Source of the DNA: a virus
Virus record (IMG/VR): IMGVR_UViG_3300023181_000032
Location: 1-58,860 of that record
DNA: 58,860 nucleotides
Strand: one strand, 5' to 3'
The notes under the pieces are model-generated. The model had not been told where the DNA came from. It saw only the letters and a program-made list of their open reading frames with translations, and ran no database searches. This document shows positions 41,874 to 48,165 of this stretch, piece by piece. A program made the position numbers and the translations under genes. The first letter of the stretch is position 1. Each line of letters opens with the position of its first letter.

Positions 41874-44230
41874 TGGCCGGGCCATGGGAGAAATATCAAG
41901 CAGCCCCAGCTTCGTCTGCCACGGTCGATCAGCCGGCATCAAGCGGCCCATGGAGCAAATATCAGCCATCCGCCACAACTCCCGACCCTCAGGTGTCGAC
42001 GGCCCCGGCTCAACCAGCGACGCCGCCGGAGGTAGGCACAGGCGAGGCCTTTGCGCGCGGTGCGGGTGACGGCATCACCTTCGGACTGCAAGATGAAATC
42101 ATTGCCGGCTTAGATGCTGCCGTTCAACCGCTGATTCCAACAGGCAACGGGGCCGCCGGAGAAACCTTCGGCCAGCGCTACGATGCCAACGTTGCGAACC
42201 AGCGTGCGTTGTTGAAAGCGGGGCAAGATCAGCACCCCATTGCTTCGATTGCCGGCGGCCTCATCGGAGGCATTGTTCCAGCTATCTCCACTGGTGGCAC
42301 GGCTCCCGCTGCAACTCTCGCCGGTAATATCGGCAAAGGCGCATTGGTCGGAGCCGGGTATGGCGGTGCGTATGGATTTGGTTCGGCTGAGGGTGATATC
42401 GCTGACCGTTTGCCGGAAGCCGTTAGCGGTGCTGCACTGGGTGGAGCGCTCGGCGGGGCATTCCCGGCAGTTGCTGCTGGAACTGGTAAATTACTGCGCT
42501 CGTCTGCCGATCGGGCTGAGGCAGTCGCGGCGCAGCAACAGGTTAGCGCCCAGGCCGCGCGCGAGTCGCAGGATGTGGTCAATGCGGCGACGGGTGCGAC
42601 TGACGTCCCGTCGAATAAGTCAGGAATAGTTCAAAGCGTTGCCGACGCCGCACAAGCAAGCCCGAGAACGCAGGCAGAAAAGTTTGCAAACTTGGCAGAG
42701 CAGGCCGCACCAGATCCAAAGATTCTGGACGCCGCCGCTCACCTGGACATGATGGGCGATGTATTGCCAGGCCAAGTATCCAACAGTCAGCCGTTTAGAG
42801 AGCTGAACGGGGCAATCGCCTCAATTATTGGAAGCGCCGCCAACGAAAAGCAGGCGATGTCCTATCAGAAGCTGGCGCAAAAGGCTGACGACCTTGTCAC
42901 TCAATCTGGCGGATCGCTGGACAAAAGTGCTTTTTCAGACAAGTTTCGGGTCGAAAGCCAAAACACCATCAACGGGCTTAATAGTCAGGCTGAAGACCTT
43001 TACAAGCATGTTCATGATGCAATCCCAAATCAGACTCAAGCGCCGGCAGATGCGACGATCTCGTATATCCAGAGCCGCGCCGCTGACTTTGGCGGCGCGC
43101 CGCTCCTTTCTGCTGATGAAAGTAAAGCGCTTCGCATCCTATCGCCCAAAGTTGAAACCATTCCTAATCCTCTGGTTCCAGGCACAGTTCAGACCGTAAC
43201 CACCCATCCAACATATAGCGCCTTAGATGCAGTTCGAAAAGACGTCGGCGATGGCTATAAAGGTCGAGGGCCGTTCGCCTCATCGAGCTCTCGCACCCTT
43301 GATGCTCTCTACGCCAATTTGAGCAAGGACCAGCAGGCGGTGGCTGAGGCTGCTGGTGTTGGCGATGCTTTCACGGCCGCTAAGTCGGTCGTTGCGCAGC
43401 GCAAGGGGCTTGAGGACAACTTAATTCAGGCCATTGGCAAGGACATGACCGGCGCGATCACATCAAGCTTCGGGGGCGCAGTTAAAAACCTTGAGTCCGG
43501 GAACTTCAAAAATTACGACAAGCTCATAAAATTGATACCTCCGCATTTGCGCGAGGAGGCAGTTCTCACATCCTTGAATGATGCATTTACCGCCAGAAGC
43601 GGCACGCAAAAGCAACTCAATGTCCCAGGTTTCGTTGACTGGTTCACCGGCATCAGTCGGAATGAGGCGGCGAAACAAAGACTGACTCAGTACTTGCGGC
43701 CGGAGACAGTTAAGACGCTGGATGCAATTGCTACGCTAGGAGGCGGTATGCGGCGACTTTCTGCGGAGCGCATCTCAACAGGCAAGCTCGGCACGCTACC
43801 AATGCTTCAGGAGCTGACAGAGCAGGGCGGCCTGGTAAGCAAGGTCTGGGATATAGGCAAGCAGGTCTCGGTGGCGGAGGGTGCCACCAGCGCACTCGGG
43901 TTTCCTGGGGCCGGTACGGCCAGCGTTATGACCAAGATATTGGTAAAGGACAAAACGCCCATCACAAAAGCTGCAGAGGACTTATTTCTCAACCCGAAAT
44001 TTCACGATGCCATTCTGGCGGCGGCCGAAACCGGCGGATCCCAACCGGGAAGACTCAAGGCGCGGGAGGCCCAGCTAATGCGGACATCGGCTTACAAGCG
44101 TTGGTTTGCCGCAATCGGAGAGAACAGCAAAGCTCAAGTCCGTGCAGCCGGTCCGCTTGCATATTTCACAACTGACGCCAAGCCTACCGAAGCAGCTATT
44201 GAGTTGCCTCCGACAGTGGTCAACCCATAG
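41873..44230 (+). CDS. Probable ejection (internal virion) protein 2
   Basis: 785 residues from the ATG at 41873, overlapping the previous stop (TAATG). The N-terminus is proline/alanine-rich with two repeats of GPW-x-KYQ. Hydrophobic glycine-rich stretches (about 120-190, SIAGGLIGGIVPAIS, GAGYGGAYGFGSAEG) suggest membrane insertion. The rest is helical. Length and build recall P22 gp16/gp20-type injection proteins that form a channel across the envelope. Confidence 0.68.
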   Translation: MAGPWEKYQAAPASSATVDQPASSGPWSKYQPSATTPDPQVSTAPAQPATPPEVGTGEAFARGAGDGITFGLQDEIIAGLDAAVQPLIPTGNGAAGETFGQRYDANVANQRALLKAGQDQHPIASIAGGLIGGIVPAISTGGTAPAATLAGNIGKGALVGAGYGGAYGFGSAEGDIADRLPEAVSGAALGGALGGAFPAVAAGTGKLLRSSADRAEAVAAQQQVSAQAARESQDVVNAATGATDVPSNKSGIVQSVADAAQASPRTQAEKFANLAEQAAPDPKILDAAAHLDMMGDVLPGQVSNSQPFRELNGAIASIIGSAANEKQAMSYQKLAQKADDLVTQSGGSLDKSAFSDKFRVESQNTINGLNSQAEDLYKHVHDAIPNQTQAPADATISYIQSRAADFGGAPLLSADESKALRILSPKVETIPNPLVPGTVQTVTTHPTYSALDAVRKDVGDGYKGRGPFASSSSRTLDALYANLSKDQQAVAEAAGVGDAFTAAKSVVAQRKGLEDNLIQAIGKDMTGAITSSFGGAVKNLESGNFKNYDKLIKLIPPHLREEAVLTSLNDAFTARSGTQKQLNVPGFVDWFTGISRNEAAKQRLTQYLRPETVKTLDAIATLGGGMRRLSAERISTGKLGTLPMLQELTEQGGLVSKVWDIGKQVSVAEGATSALGFPGAGTASVMTKILVKDKTPITKAAEDLFLNPKFHDAILAAAETGGSQPGRLKAREAQLMRTSAYKRWFAAIGENSKAQVRAAGPLAYFTTDAKPTEAAIELPPTVVNP

Positions 44231-44245
44231 ACTGGCGGCTTCCTC

Positions 44246-44488
44246 ATGCGGAATAAAGCATTCATGCGGGACGTTAATTCTAAAAGACTGATCAAAGCTG
44301 GCTTGCGCCGGCTTTGGTTTGTGCTCTCGGTAATATGGCTTGCTGCCGTGACGTGGATTGTGCTGGATGACTCTGGCAAGCATTTCTACGACTGGCTAAA
44401 GGCAGGCGTTCTGCCGGTCATTGTTCTTTATGGGGTTTTCGCAGGCGCCACCTGGATCATCGAAGGCTTTGCCAGGGTAGATCGATAG
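44246..44488 (+). CDS. Small membrane protein
   Basis: 80 residues. A basic N-terminus (NSKRLIKAGLRRLW) is followed by two membrane helices (about 23-40 and 52-72). It lies between the internal-protein gene and the immI-like region, the place of sieA in P22. A superinfection-exclusion role is possible from position and topology only. The start codon choice (codon 1 or 7) is open. Confidence 0.62.
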   Translation: MRNKAFMRDVNSKRLIKAGLRRLWFVLSVIWLAAVTWIVLDDSGKHFYDWLKAGVLPVIVLYGVFAGATWIIEGFARVDR

Positions 44489-44547
44489 GCCTTGCTGCGA
44501 TGCATCAGTCACTTATCCTTGGATTCAGATTAAGAGGAGTCGTGACG

Positions 44548-44736
44548 ATGGGATTGCCTAAATATGACGATGAGCTGGTCGAGCTGGTGAGCGAGCGAGT
44601 TCTGCAGAAGCTAGCTGACAAGCACGAAAGAGCTAGAGAGGCGAGAGACGCTTTGGCAGCGTTTATCTCCGAACAGATGCTCGCAATTCAGTCAGCAGGC
44701 TCACCGACTTCTCAACCGCCAGATCCGGCGAAATAG
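44548..44736 (+). CDS. Small helical protein
   Basis: 62 residues from the ATG at 44548, which has AGGAG upstream. The product (MGLPKYDDELVELVSERV) is charged and helical. Its last 74 bases overlap the end of the leftward gene 44663-44920 on the opposite strand. No family. Confidence 0.6.
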   Translation: MGLPKYDDELVELVSERVLQKLADKHERAREARDALAAFISEQMLAIQSAGSPTSQPPDPAK

Positions 44737-44920
44737 ACGCTCCCATGACCGCCTCTAGTCGAAGCTGAGCGTCGGCGAGCCTGAAATCTAACTCATCCTT
44801 GTCATGATGCGTTTTTATCAGCTCATGGAGCACGGTCGACTGAGCGGTGATTTGGGCCTGAATATCCATTATGAGGCGGGTGAACAGTTCGAGCTGCGGG
44901 CATTGGTCTTCGCTTGTCAT
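44663..44920 (-). CDS. Leftward small helical protein
   Basis: 85 residues from the ATG at 44918-44920, with GGGAAG upstream. The sequence is mostly helical (LFTRLIMDIQAQITAQSTVLHELIKTH). It is convergent with, and overlaps, the 44548-44736 gene. An inverted-repeat operator candidate lies just upstream. Function unknown. Confidence 0.6.
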   Translation of the reverse strand: MTSEDQCPQLELFTRLIMDIQAQITAQSTVLHELIKTHHDKDELDFRLADAQLRLEAVMGASISPDLAVEKSVSLLTELRASVRR

Positions 44921-44953
44921 GGTTTCTTCCCTGATAATTGCAAAGTGCTCAGT

Positions 44954-44986
44954 TGTCACCATGATGGTGATAACTCGATTCAGTTA
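44954..44986. promoter_or_regulatory. Inverted repeats upstream of the leftward gene
   Basis: TCACCAT-G-ATGGTGA (44956-44970) is a perfect inverted repeat. TAACT and AGTTA (44971-44986) form a second. Together they resemble an operator region for the gene starting at 44920. No -35/-10 pair is clear. Confidence 0.45.
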
Positions 44987-45015
44987 TGGTCATCAACACC
45001 ACGACTGCCCACGCT

Positions 45016-45456
45016 CTAGGATTTGCTCTTCCCGCCTAGCAATTCAAGCAGCTTTTCATAAGCCCCTGGAATCTCCGCCTCAAGCTGGGCCATGAGGTCA
45101 GGGCTTTTGTCCATGCGGTCCTTCATTCCGGCAGCGATCAACTGATTTACCGCCTCATCAAACGTAATGCCTTTCTCTTCAGCATAGCCTTCGATTTTCT
45201 TGGTCTCATTCCCCGTCAGCATCAGCGTGATTTCGTTGCTTTCGTCATCATCACTCCTATCGCCAGACAAGTCCTCGGGCTTAACTCCCAGCGCATCAGC
45301 CAGCTTGAGCAAAACCGCAAGCCGTGGTTTGGCTTTAGATGCCTCGTAGCGCGATATCTGTGACCAGGTTATTCCGACTACATCCGCCAGCTCTCGCTGC
45401 GTCATGTTCGCCGATGCCCGCGCGCGGGCTAGCCGCTTCCCGAATAGGTCATCCAT
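45016..45456 (-). CDS. XRE-family repressor of the second immunity region
   Basis: 146 residues from the ATG at 45454-45456. The first 60 residues are an XRE helix-turn-helix (MTQRELADVVGITWSQISRYE). The C-terminal half (NEITLMLTGNETKKIEGYAEEKGITFDEAVNQLIAAGM) looks like a ribbon-helix-helix or oligomerisation module. It has no S24 domain, so it would not be cleaved in the SOS response. It is divergent from an Arc-like gene and antirepressor gene, so it should play the role of P22 Mnt: repressing the antirepressor in the lysogen. Confidence 0.85.
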   Translation of the reverse strand: MDDLFGKRLARARASANMTQRELADVVGITWSQISRYEASKAKPRLAVLLKLADALGVKPEDLSGDRSDDDESNEITLMLTGNETKKIEGYAEEKGITFDEAVNQLIAAGMKDRMDKSPDLMAQLEAEIPGAYEKLLELLGGKSKS

Positions 45457-45486
45457 CGTATCTGTCCAAAGTTGCTTGAGGTCGTA

Positions 45487-45561
45487 AAAATACACCGTAA
45501 CGCTTGAAGCTGCAAAATAAGCAACAAGTTGCTTTACATAGGCAACAAACTGCAATAAAGT
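45487..45561. promoter_or_regulatory. Divergent promoters and operators of the immI-like region
   Basis: Leftward: TTGCAG (45515-45510) and TATTTT (45492-45487), 17 bp apart, for the XRE repressor. Rightward: TTTACA (45533-45538) and TAAAGT (45556-45561), 17 bp apart, for the Arc-like gene. AAGCAAC-AA-GTTGCTT (45519-45534) is an inverted repeat between the two -35 boxes, and partial copies of GCAAC/GTTGC occur on both sides, at about 45468 and 45542. This is the expected layout for one repressor controlling both directions. Confidence 0.65.
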
Positions 45562-45589
45562 CATTCCACAAACAACGGAGCGCCCTGTC

Positions 45590-45751
45590 ATGGCAGAAGA
45601 GAAGAAAGTCGTAGGTGTTCGCCTACTGGCACTCATGCAAGAAAACCTAGCTAAAAAAGCGAAGCAAAACGGTCGCAGCCTCAGCGGCGAGATTGTATTT
45701 CGTTTGCGCAAGTCTCTGGAGCAAGAAGATGGGCAGATCAAGCAGGCATGA
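45590..45751 (+). CDS. Arc-like ribbon-helix-helix repressor
   Basis: 53 residues, the same length as P22 Arc. A strand VVGVRLLALMQENLAKKAKQ and two helices (NGRSLSGEIVFRLRKSL) are characteristic of the fold. GGAG lies 9 bases ahead of the ATG. It is first in the antirepressor operon, so as in P22 it probably damps antirepressor expression late in infection. Confidence 0.82.
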   Translation: MAEEKKVVGVRLLALMQENLAKKAKQNGRSLSGEIVFRLRKSLEQEDGQIKQA

Positions 45752-45753
45752 AA

Positions 45754-45783
45754 AAGCCCCAAGCGCTGTAACGCAAGGGGCTT
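45754..45783 (+). other. Hairpin between arc-like and antirepressor genes
   Basis: AAGCCCC and GGGGCTT with an inner GCG/CGC pairing lie just after the Arc-like stop codon. No T run follows, so it is at most a weak attenuator. In P22 the same interval encodes the antisense RNA sar; I see no clear leftward promoter here to claim one. Confidence 0.5.
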
Positions 45784-45818
45784 CAGGTAACGTAGTCAAC
45801 TATCAGGAAAACGACGTC

Positions 45819-46694
45819 ATGCAAAATTCTAGCACAGCTTTGACACCTGAAAATATACCGGCAATCTCACACGCCGGTCGGCCAGTCGTGACCACTGCTT
45901 TGCTGGCAAGGCTGTACGGTACCGATGACAACAATCTTATTAAGAACTTCCAACGCAACGCTGGTCGATTCGTCGCTGGCAAGCACTTCCACAAGCTGGA
46001 AGGCGCGGCTTTAAAGGCTCTTAAGGACTACATGACTGATAGTCAGGTAGTCCAAATATCGAAAAACACCCGTCAAATGATCCTTTGGACGGAGCGCGGT
46101 GCTGCTCGCCACGCCAAGATGCTGGATACCGAACAAGCCTGGGAAATGTTCGAAAAACTCGAAGATAGCTATTTCGGTAAATCGCCCGTTCTTGCTATTG
46201 AGCATAAGCCTGAAGCTCTAACACCAGCCCATCAGCGCCACATTCTTAACCGCGTTGCTGAACTGGCGGGAATGGACCGTAAAAAATATCCGGTCGTCTG
46301 GCGCGGTATCAAAGATCATTTCAAGGTCGGCAGTTACAAAGACATCCCTGATAGCCAGTATCCTGCGGTCTGCGAGTTCATGCTTTGCAAGCCAATAGAC
46401 GTTGCTGTGCCGACAGCTCGCATCATCGAGCAGGCGCACGGAATTTATCTTGATCAGCATGAAACGCATTGTCTCTACCTGCTGATGTCGCGATTTTGGA
46501 CGATGCATCAGCACAAACTGAACATGCTGAACGCTGCCAGAGCGCTAGGCTCTGACTCCCTGATGAGCATGTTTGATCAGCTGCATGACGGGCATATTTC
46601 GTTTGCTGCTCTTGATAAACGGCGCGAAGAACTTTATGCCGCCTACACTTCTACCGGCTGCCAGGGCGGGTATGCATCGAGGAAATCCGCATGA
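45819..46694 (+). CDS. Phage antirepressor (ORF6N and ORF6C domains)
   Basis: 291 residues from the ATG at 45819, with AGGAAAA upstream. The N-terminal ORF6N domain (GRPVVTTALLARLYGTDDNNLIKNFQRNAGRFVAGKHF...QIILWTERGAARHA-like) is followed by a C-terminal region with LTPAHQRHILNRVAELAG and KDHFKVGSYKDIP, typical of ORF6C. Such proteins inactivate the prophage repressor. It is in the operon position of P22 ant, under the XRE and Arc-like regulators. It overlaps the RAMP-like gene by 4 bases, so the antirepressor transcript also reads the accessory cassette. Confidence 0.88.
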   Translation: MQNSSTALTPENIPAISHAGRPVVTTALLARLYGTDDNNLIKNFQRNAGRFVAGKHFHKLEGAALKALKDYMTDSQVVQISKNTRQMILWTERGAARHAKMLDTEQAWEMFEKLEDSYFGKSPVLAIEHKPEALTPAHQRHILNRVAELAGMDRKKYPVVWRGIKDHFKVGSYKDIPDSQYPAVCEFMLCKPIDVAVPTARIIEQAHGIYLDQHETHCLYLLMSRFWTMHQHKLNMLNAARALGSDSLMSMFDQLHDGHISFAALDKRREELYAAYTSTGCQGGYASRKSA

Positions 46695-47266
46695 GCCTCG
46701 ACCTCCTGACAATACGCATCACCGGCACCTCGCCGCTCATGATGCACAGCGACCGTCTGGCTAACCCGCTCAACCCGGCGACCAAAGCTCACAAAGAGCT
46801 GACCGGCAAGCGGAAGAAGACTGATGACGATCATCTGGCGATCGCCCGATCTGAATTTGTGGCTGGCGCCTATTACGACGAGAAGGCCGGTTTTTTTGTG
46901 CCAGGCCAGAATTTCGACGCAACTTTCCTTGCCGGAGCAAAACTGCAGAAGATGGGCACCCACTGGAAGCGAGGAGCCGTTGTGATGACGGATCGGGCAA
47001 AGCTTGTCTTTGACGGGCCATCTACCCCGGGCGAGTTGTGGGAGGATCAGCGATTCGTCGACTGTCGAGGCGTGAAAGTGGGGCAAGCCAAGATCATGCG
47101 TTACCGTCCAATCTTTCTCGATTGGGCAACCGAGATTGAGGTGGCAATCAATTCCGACGTACTCGACATCAATGAGGCAAAGAAAGCCATCACTGATGCA
47201 GGCAAGCTCATCGGCGTGTGTGAATACCGCCCCCGTTTTGGTCGATTCGAGGTTGCATATGTCTGA
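46691..47266 (+). CDS. RAMP/Cas7-like protein of the RNA-array cassette
   Basis: 191 residues. It opens with a strand LLTIRITGTSPLMMHS, then a basic loop GKRKKTDDD (39-47), VPGQNFDATFLAGAKLQK (70-87) and a C-terminal AGKLIGVCEYRPRFGRFEV (170-188). The order of a first strand ending in a 'TPLMMH'-type turn, a V/I-P-G plus helix, and a glycine/arginine-rich last hairpin (R-x-G-R-F) is what RAMP proteins of the Cas7/Csm3 kind show. The assignment rests on motif shape and has not been confirmed by a search. I remember relatives of this protein in other temperate phages, always unannotated. It starts within the antirepressor stop and overlaps the next gene by 8 bases. The three RNA-like units follow that gene, so an RNA-binding backbone role is the leading hypothesis. 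Confidence 0.7.
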   Translation: MSLDLLTIRITGTSPLMMHSDRLANPLNPATKAHKELTGKRKKTDDDHLAIARSEFVAGAYYDEKAGFFVPGQNFDATFLAGAKLQKMGTHWKRGAVVMTDRAKLVFDGPSTPGELWEDQRFVDCRGVKVGQAKIMRYRPIFLDWATEIEVAINSDVLDINEAKKAITDAGKLIGVCEYRPRFGRFEVAYV

Positions 47267-47714
47267 CGTAACGAAATACCCGTCCTACAAGCAAGCTGTT
47301 GACGACTTTCTCTCTGAGTTCAAATACGGCGACATGGTCAGCCACCAGTGGCTGGAAAATCGCTTCGGCATGCCGTCGCTACTCGACACCAAGACAATGA
47401 CTTCAGATCAGTTTCGCGATCGGCAATTCGAGTGGCTGGCCAACGTAGAGTCGTTTAAGAACGAATTGCTTCGCAGCCACCAAGTCTGCCTACAGTCAGT
47501 GCGTGGGCGTGGTTATCGCTGGGTGCCGCCGCATGAACAGACCGGCATCGCGGTCGAGGAATTTGATCGAAATGTCAGAAAGGTTTTCCGAAACACGGGT
47601 CAGAAACTCCGCAATCTGCGGATTACTGAGTTGACCGATGATCAGCGCCGGGAGAATCTGGACACCGTAGCGAAGTTCTCAGCGCTACGCGGTATGACCA
47701 AAGGACTGCATTAA
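47259..47714 (+). CDS. Partner protein of the RAMP-like gene (winged-helix-like)
   Basis: 151 residues from the ATG at 47259, inside the end of the RAMP-like frame. Residues of about 10-75 are helical (AVDDFLSEFKYGDMVSHQWL). SVRGRGYRWVPP (80-91) resembles the wing of winged-helix proteins. A basic helical C-terminus (NVRKVFRNTGQKLRNLRI, then LTDDQRRENLDTVAKFSALRGM) follows. A nucleic-acid-binding partner is likely. It ends 9 bases before the first stem-loop of the array. No named family is recognised. Confidence 0.68.
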   Translation: MSDVTKYPSYKQAVDDFLSEFKYGDMVSHQWLENRFGMPSLLDTKTMTSDQFRDRQFEWLANVESFKNELLRSHQVCLQSVRGRGYRWVPPHEQTGIAVEEFDRNVRKVFRNTGQKLRNLRITELTDDQRRENLDTVAKFSALRGMTKGLH

Positions 47715-47723
47715 CCAGCGTAG

Positions 47724-47843
47724 AGCGCATCCGAAGGGGTGCGCTGTGCGGCGCGAAAGCATCATGCGGTGCGGCATGTTTCGGTGGGCTGAGATCCGGC
47801 ATGGCTGGGCCTGGCGTGGCAAGTCATGGGCTGAAAACAGCGT
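47724..47843 (+). ncRNA. RNA-array unit 1 (12 pentamers)
   Basis: A 5' stem-loop (47724-47745, arms AGCGCA/TGCGCT) is followed by a 16-base hairpin with a GAAA loop and 3' arm GCATCA (47749-47764). The pentamer tract runs from 47768 to 47827: 12 words of form GNYNN. The unit closes with GGGCTG-AAAA-CAGC (47828-47841). The second stem has two mismatches here but keeps the same layout as in units 2 and 3. There is no open frame with coding features. It is transcribed rightward if it belongs to the antirepressor operon; no promoter of its own is seen. Confidence 0.68.
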
Positions 47844-48051
47844 TCAGCCACTTCCCCCGAGGTGGCTGAGCGATGTGAAGGCATCGCGGGGCGTGGCAGG
47901 CTTAGGTGCGCTGTGGCGTGGCAAGTCTCGGTCCGGCATGGGCTGATAACAGCGTACTGGGTTTTCTTGCGAGAACCCAGTGCGGTGCGGAAGCATCGTT
48001 TGGTCTGCCATGTTGCGGCGTGATATGCCGGGGCTAGGTACGCTTCGATAT
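47768..48051 (+). repeat. Three phased pentamer tracts, (GNYNN)12, 10 and 10
   Basis: Tracts at 47768-47827, 47890-47939 and 48002-48051. All 32 pentamers have G at position 1 and C or T at position 3 (17 C, 15 T). Position 2 is G 19, C 6, T 4, A 3 times, and positions 4 and 5 are mixed. In each unit the first pentamer starts three bases after the GCATC hairpin and the last abuts GGGCTG. A 13-base block, GGCGTGGCAAGTC, occurs in units 1 and 2 in the same phase but at different pentamer positions (10-12 and 6-8), so rearrangement respects the five-base step. Confidence 0.85.
47844..47955 (+). ncRNA. RNA-array unit 2 (10 pentamers)
   Basis: A 5' stem-loop has arms TCAGCCAC/GTGGCTGA (47844-47869). 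A second hairpin, CGATGT-GAAG-GCATCG (47871-47886), has a six-pair stem including one G-U. The pentamer tract runs 47890-47939 and GGGCTG-ATAA-CAGC (47940-47953) ends the unit. The layout and spacings are the same as in units 1 and 3, although the stem sequences differ, which supports RNA structure rather than shared ancestry of sequence alone. Confidence 0.7.
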
Positions 48052-48065
48052 GGGCTGTAAACAGC
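47956..48065 (+). ncRNA. RNA-array unit 3 (10 pentamers)
   Basis: A 5' stem-loop has arms ACTGGGTT/AACCCAGT (47956-47981). The second hairpin CGGTGC-GGAA-GCATCG (47983-47998) has a six-pair stem with one G-U and a GNRA loop. The pentamer tract runs 48002-48051 and GGGCTG-TAAA-CAGC (48052-48065) ends the unit, running straight into the terminator. This tract has the most varied second position (G, C, T and A all occur). Confidence 0.7.
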
Positions 48066-48100
48066 ACAAAATACCCCGCCTCGGTGGGGGTTTTTTGTGC
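48064..48100 (+). terminator. Terminator of the RNA array
   Basis: GCACAAAA pairs with TTTTGTGC around an inner CCCC-GCCTCGGT-GGGG hairpin, with six T in the 3' arm. It ends the array transcript rightward and, by symmetry, could also stop leftward transcription. It takes the place that a fourth unit's 5' stem-loop would have. Confidence 0.88.
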
Positions 48101-48113
48101 CTGCAATTACCCC

Positions 48114-48138
48114 TTCCTAAGCAGAGCCAGTCACATAC
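48114..48138 (+). promoter_or_regulatory. 25-bp late element, copy 6
   Basis: TTCCTA at 48114, a weak form of the TTG block, then CCAGTCACATAC ending at 48138. It is 14 bases after the array terminator and 28 bases before the tail-fibre genes, separating the accessory cassette from the late genes. Confidence 0.6.
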
Positions 48139-48165
48139 GCTAACTGGAAATCGCAGGAGATTTCC

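Noticed and set aside
47746-47946. Rightward 66-codon open frame across array units 1 and 2
   Set aside because: No ribosome site, and the five-base phase is incompatible with codon selection. The product is a W/G/R-rich by-product of the G-rich pentamers. Calling it a gene would hide the array.
47724-48065. CRISPR array
   Set aside because: Conserved parts are two short hairpins and a GCTG/CAGC hairpin, not a constant repeat between unique spacers, and the supposed spacers carry a five-base rule that spacers never have. No Cas1, Cas2 or Cas6.
47724-48065. Solitary CRISPR-repeat mimics (RNA anti-CRISPRs) or TIGR-type guide arrays
   Set aside because: Stems do not resemble known type I-F or I-E repeats, and there is no Nop-domain protein or box C/D-like motif next to the array. 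The RAMP-like neighbour leaves some kinship to CRISPR effectors open but not these classes.
47762-48106. Leftward 114-codon open frame antisense to the array
   Set aside because: It covers the terminator and all units, has no ribosome site and a low-complexity T/A/H/C-rich product. Its length comes from the absence of stops in the phased tract, not from coding.
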